Source of the DNA: Legionella sp. W10-070
GTDB taxonomy: Bacteria; Pseudomonadota; Gammaproteobacteria; Legionellales; Legionellaceae
Assembly (NCBI RefSeq): GCF_900640175.1
Contig: NZ_CAAAJC010000013.1
Location: 1-64,000 of the forward strand
DNA length: 64,000 nt
Direction of reading: 5' to 3'
In this document: piece by piece, positions 62,533-64,000 of the stretch
How positions within the stretch are numbered: the stretch's first letter is position 1
Layout of the letters: each line of letters opens with the position of its first letter
Program-made: the position numbers and the translations under genes
Notes under the pieces: model-generated
Seen by the model: only the letters and a program-made list of their open reading frames with translations
Database searches by the model: none
What the model was told of the DNA's origin: nothing

Positions 62533-63567
62533 ATGGCTTTATCTGATTACCATGCATCTGTAGGAAATTGGCGCGAGCAGCTTCAGCGTAATGAGCGTAA
62601 AACGAGGATGGTGATTGCTATCTTCCTCGCAGTTTATACCGCTGTCGGCTTGTTTGCCGACACGATGATCTTGGAATATCTCCATCCCAGAGCTTCTATC
62701 ATGGAATGCTTTTGGGCGTTGATTACCCTGCAAGCCATTCCTTATGCCACCCTGATCATGATAGCCGTTGCCATTGTTTCCCTGTTAATTACCTATGCCT
62801 TATATGACCGAATCATGTTGCTGGGTACTGAATCACGAGAAATTACCCCAGAAACGGCAAAAAATCTGCAGGAGAAGCAGTTATACAATGTAGTTGAAGA
62901 AATGAAGGTTGCTGCTGGTTTGCACTATATGCCAAAAGTTTACTTAATTGAAGCCAATTATATGAATGCTTTTGCCAGCGGCTACAGTGAAAAATCGGCT
63001 ATGGTCGCTATCACTCGGGGGTTGATGGAAAAGCTTAACCGGGCCGAGCTGCAAGCGGTTATGTCGCATGAATTAAGTCACATTCGTCATCATGACATTA
63101 AACTAACATTGATGGTTGCTGTGTTAAGTAATATTTTGTTAATTGTGATTGATATCATGTTTTATTCTCTGATCTACCGTAGTGACAGGCGCCGTGATGA
63201 TAATCGGCTTTTGATGGTTATTATGTTGCTGCGTTACTTATTACCTTTAATTACCGTAGTGCTTGCACTCTTCTTAAGCCGGACCCGTGAATACATGGCC
63301 GATTCGGGGGCAGTTGAATTAATGCGCGACAATGAGCCGATGGCTCGTGCCTTACTTAAGATTGCTGATGACCACCAGCGGAATGCTGAACAATATACTT
63401 ATGAATATGGCAGGACTGCCCATGAAGAGATCAGGCAGGCATCCTATTTGTTTGATCCTTCCAGTATTGATCCTGTCAAATCCTTCCATAATGCCTTTTC
63501 CTCTCATCCAAGTGTTGACGAACGGCTACGTGCTTTGGGATTTAAGCGTAAGAATAAAGCCTCATAG
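62533..63567 (+). CDS. htpX: M48-family membrane zinc metalloprotease (HtpX-like)
   Basis: The 344-residue protein has two N-terminal TM segments (about residues 27-47 and 66-90), the zinc-binding HEXXH motif HELSH (His179-His183), a third-ligand region TREYMADSGAVELM, and further hydrophobic segments between them. HtpX enzymes degrade misfolded membrane proteins. It follows lemA by 8 bases; the pair is a common operon. The C-terminal FSSHPSVDERLRALG is typical of the family. Confidence 0.92.
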   Translation: MALSDYHASVGNWREQLQRNERKTRMVIAIFLAVYTAVGLFADTMILEYLHPRASIMECFWALITLQAIPYATLIMIAVAIVSLLITYALYDRIMLLGTESREITPETAKNLQEKQLYNVVEEMKVAAGLHYMPKVYLIEANYMNAFASGYSEKSAMVAITRGLMEKLNRAELQAVMSHELSHIRHHDIKLTLMVAVLSNILLIVIDIMFYSLIYRSDRRRDDNRLLMVIMLLRYLLPLITVVLALFLSRTREYMADSGAVELMRDNEPMARALLKIADDHQRNAEQYTYEYGRTAHEEIRQASYLFDPSSIDPVKSFHNAFSSHPSVDERLRALGFKRKNKAS

Positions 63568-63636
63568 CCTCGTTGAACTATCCTTAAATTACCGGATCTA
63601 GGAATTTGAACGAGGAAGAACTAAGCAGGCCACGTT

Positions 63637-63770
63637 GCCAAGTTAAGGAGATTGACGCCCCGTGGTGGTATCGACCCGGGAGCGCAAAGGTGCCTCAAAA
63701 GTATAGCTACCTTGGTCAAGCTACGGTAATTCGCGGCACTAAAACTCCTTAACTTAATGGCAATAGCCTC
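63637..63770 (+). repeat. Structured dispersed repeat, copy 2
   Basis: The second copy of the repeat at 16772. Outer arms 63641-63650 (AGTTAAGGAG) and 63745-63754 pair perfectly, extended by GCCA (63637-63640) against TGGC (63758-63761) with a bulge. The hairpin around TCAAG is at 63710-63726 (CCTTGG/CTACGG). It lies between htpX and the small basic protein gene. Confidence 0.65.
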
Positions 63771-63777
63771 TCACCAA

Positions 63778-63984
63778 TTAGCAGGTTAACCCGGTTTTGC
63801 TCTTTTGCAAATTCTGTTCTTTTTCCTGCTGCTTTAACTCTTTGACCAGTTTGCTAAATGCTCCCTTCTGGAACGTAAAGAGGTAGGCATGATAAGTGTG
63901 GTTTTTGGCTTTTTCCCCCGATTTATCATGTTTTGATTCTGTATTATCCCTTCCTTTTTGAGCATTGTTGTTATTTCTTGGCAT
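63778..63984 (-). CDS. Small basic protein of unknown function
   Basis: The 68-residue protein is rich in Lys, Asn and Gln (MPRNNNNAQKGRD, then YLFTFQKGAFSKLVKELK), with a short amphipathic region in the middle and a single Cys at the end (GLTC). GGGAG lies about 5 bases before the ATG, supporting translation. No domain was recognised, and there is no signal peptide or membrane segment. Confidence 0.5.
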   Translation of the reverse strand: MPRNNNNAQKGRDNTESKHDKSGEKAKNHTYHAYLFTFQKGAFSKLVKELKQQEKEQNLQKSKTGLTC

Positions 63985-64000
63985 AAATACTCCCTGGGTT

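Noticed and set aside
63637-63770. Structured repeat considered as a tRNA or tmRNA gene
   Set aside because: No acceptor stem with CCA, no T-arm consensus GTTCRANNC and no anticodon loop could be placed.

Overview
The window looks like a chromosomal segment of an intracellular gamma-proteobacterium of the order Legionellales, most likely a Legionella-type species. Housekeeping genes (trkH-trkA-dapF-lptM, ratA-rnfH, bamE, fur, panD, uvrA, lemA-htpX) are gamma-proteobacterial. They alternate with large unrecognised helical proteins, a Fic protein, a possible CE-clan cysteine protease/acetyltransferase and an IcmL-like periplasmic protein, which is the usual mix in genomes with a Dot/Icm type IV secretion system. 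No rRNA, tRNA, CRISPR array, prophage or intact insertion sequence was seen.

Layout. 1-1176: IS4/Tn5-type transposase relic and a FabL-type enoyl-ACP reductase. 1218-2852: coiled-coil protein. 3035-17455: polymorphic-toxin-like locus with an exported Ig/cadherin-like protein, an 11.4-kb RHS/YD-repeat gene with a LysM domain and glycine-rich hydrophobic tail, and two tandem paralogous two-TM proteins that are candidate immunity proteins. 17492-19752: LOG-family hydrolase and an exported alpha/alpha-toroid protein. 19971-24692: five overlapping or nearly contiguous genes (ACP, double-hotdog dehydratase, two ketosynthases, lipid A acyltransferase) matching the very-long-chain fatty acid (VLCFA) lipid A cluster acpXL-fabZXL-fabF-fabF-lpxXL; the second ketosynthase has Ala where the catalytic Cys should be. 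24859-30463: solute-binding protein, panD and several unrecognised proteins, including the CE-clan-like one at 29102-30463. 30499-39003: a 2834-residue all-helical protein. 39108-42891: potassium uptake, dapF and lptM. 43399-47332: esterase, ratA, rnfH, bamE, fur and a HerA-like ATPase. 47611-49335: Fic protein. 49620-53716: four-gene operon of a C39-like peptidase, a RimK-like ATP-grasp ligase, a GCS2 ligase and an N-formylglutamate amidohydrolase-like enzyme, a probable peptide or amide-conjugate pathway. 54140-57158: GT87-like membrane protein, hotdog, BON and IcmL-like proteins. 57350-63984: uvrA, di-haem peroxidase, lemA-htpX and a small basic protein.

A second theme is small palindromic mobile elements. 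At least four MITE-like families lie in the intergenic spaces: A at 24689 and 60178; B at 27449, 43105, 45107 and 53869; C at 47329 and 54022; D at 49376. Families A and C are bounded by CTAG, and in four of their flanks that CTAG contains the stop codon of the adjoining gene; one family C copy encodes the last nine residues of the GT87-like protein. A separate structured repeat (16772 and 63637) has paired arms conserved by wobble or compensatory changes and encodes the C-terminal tail of one candidate immunity protein.
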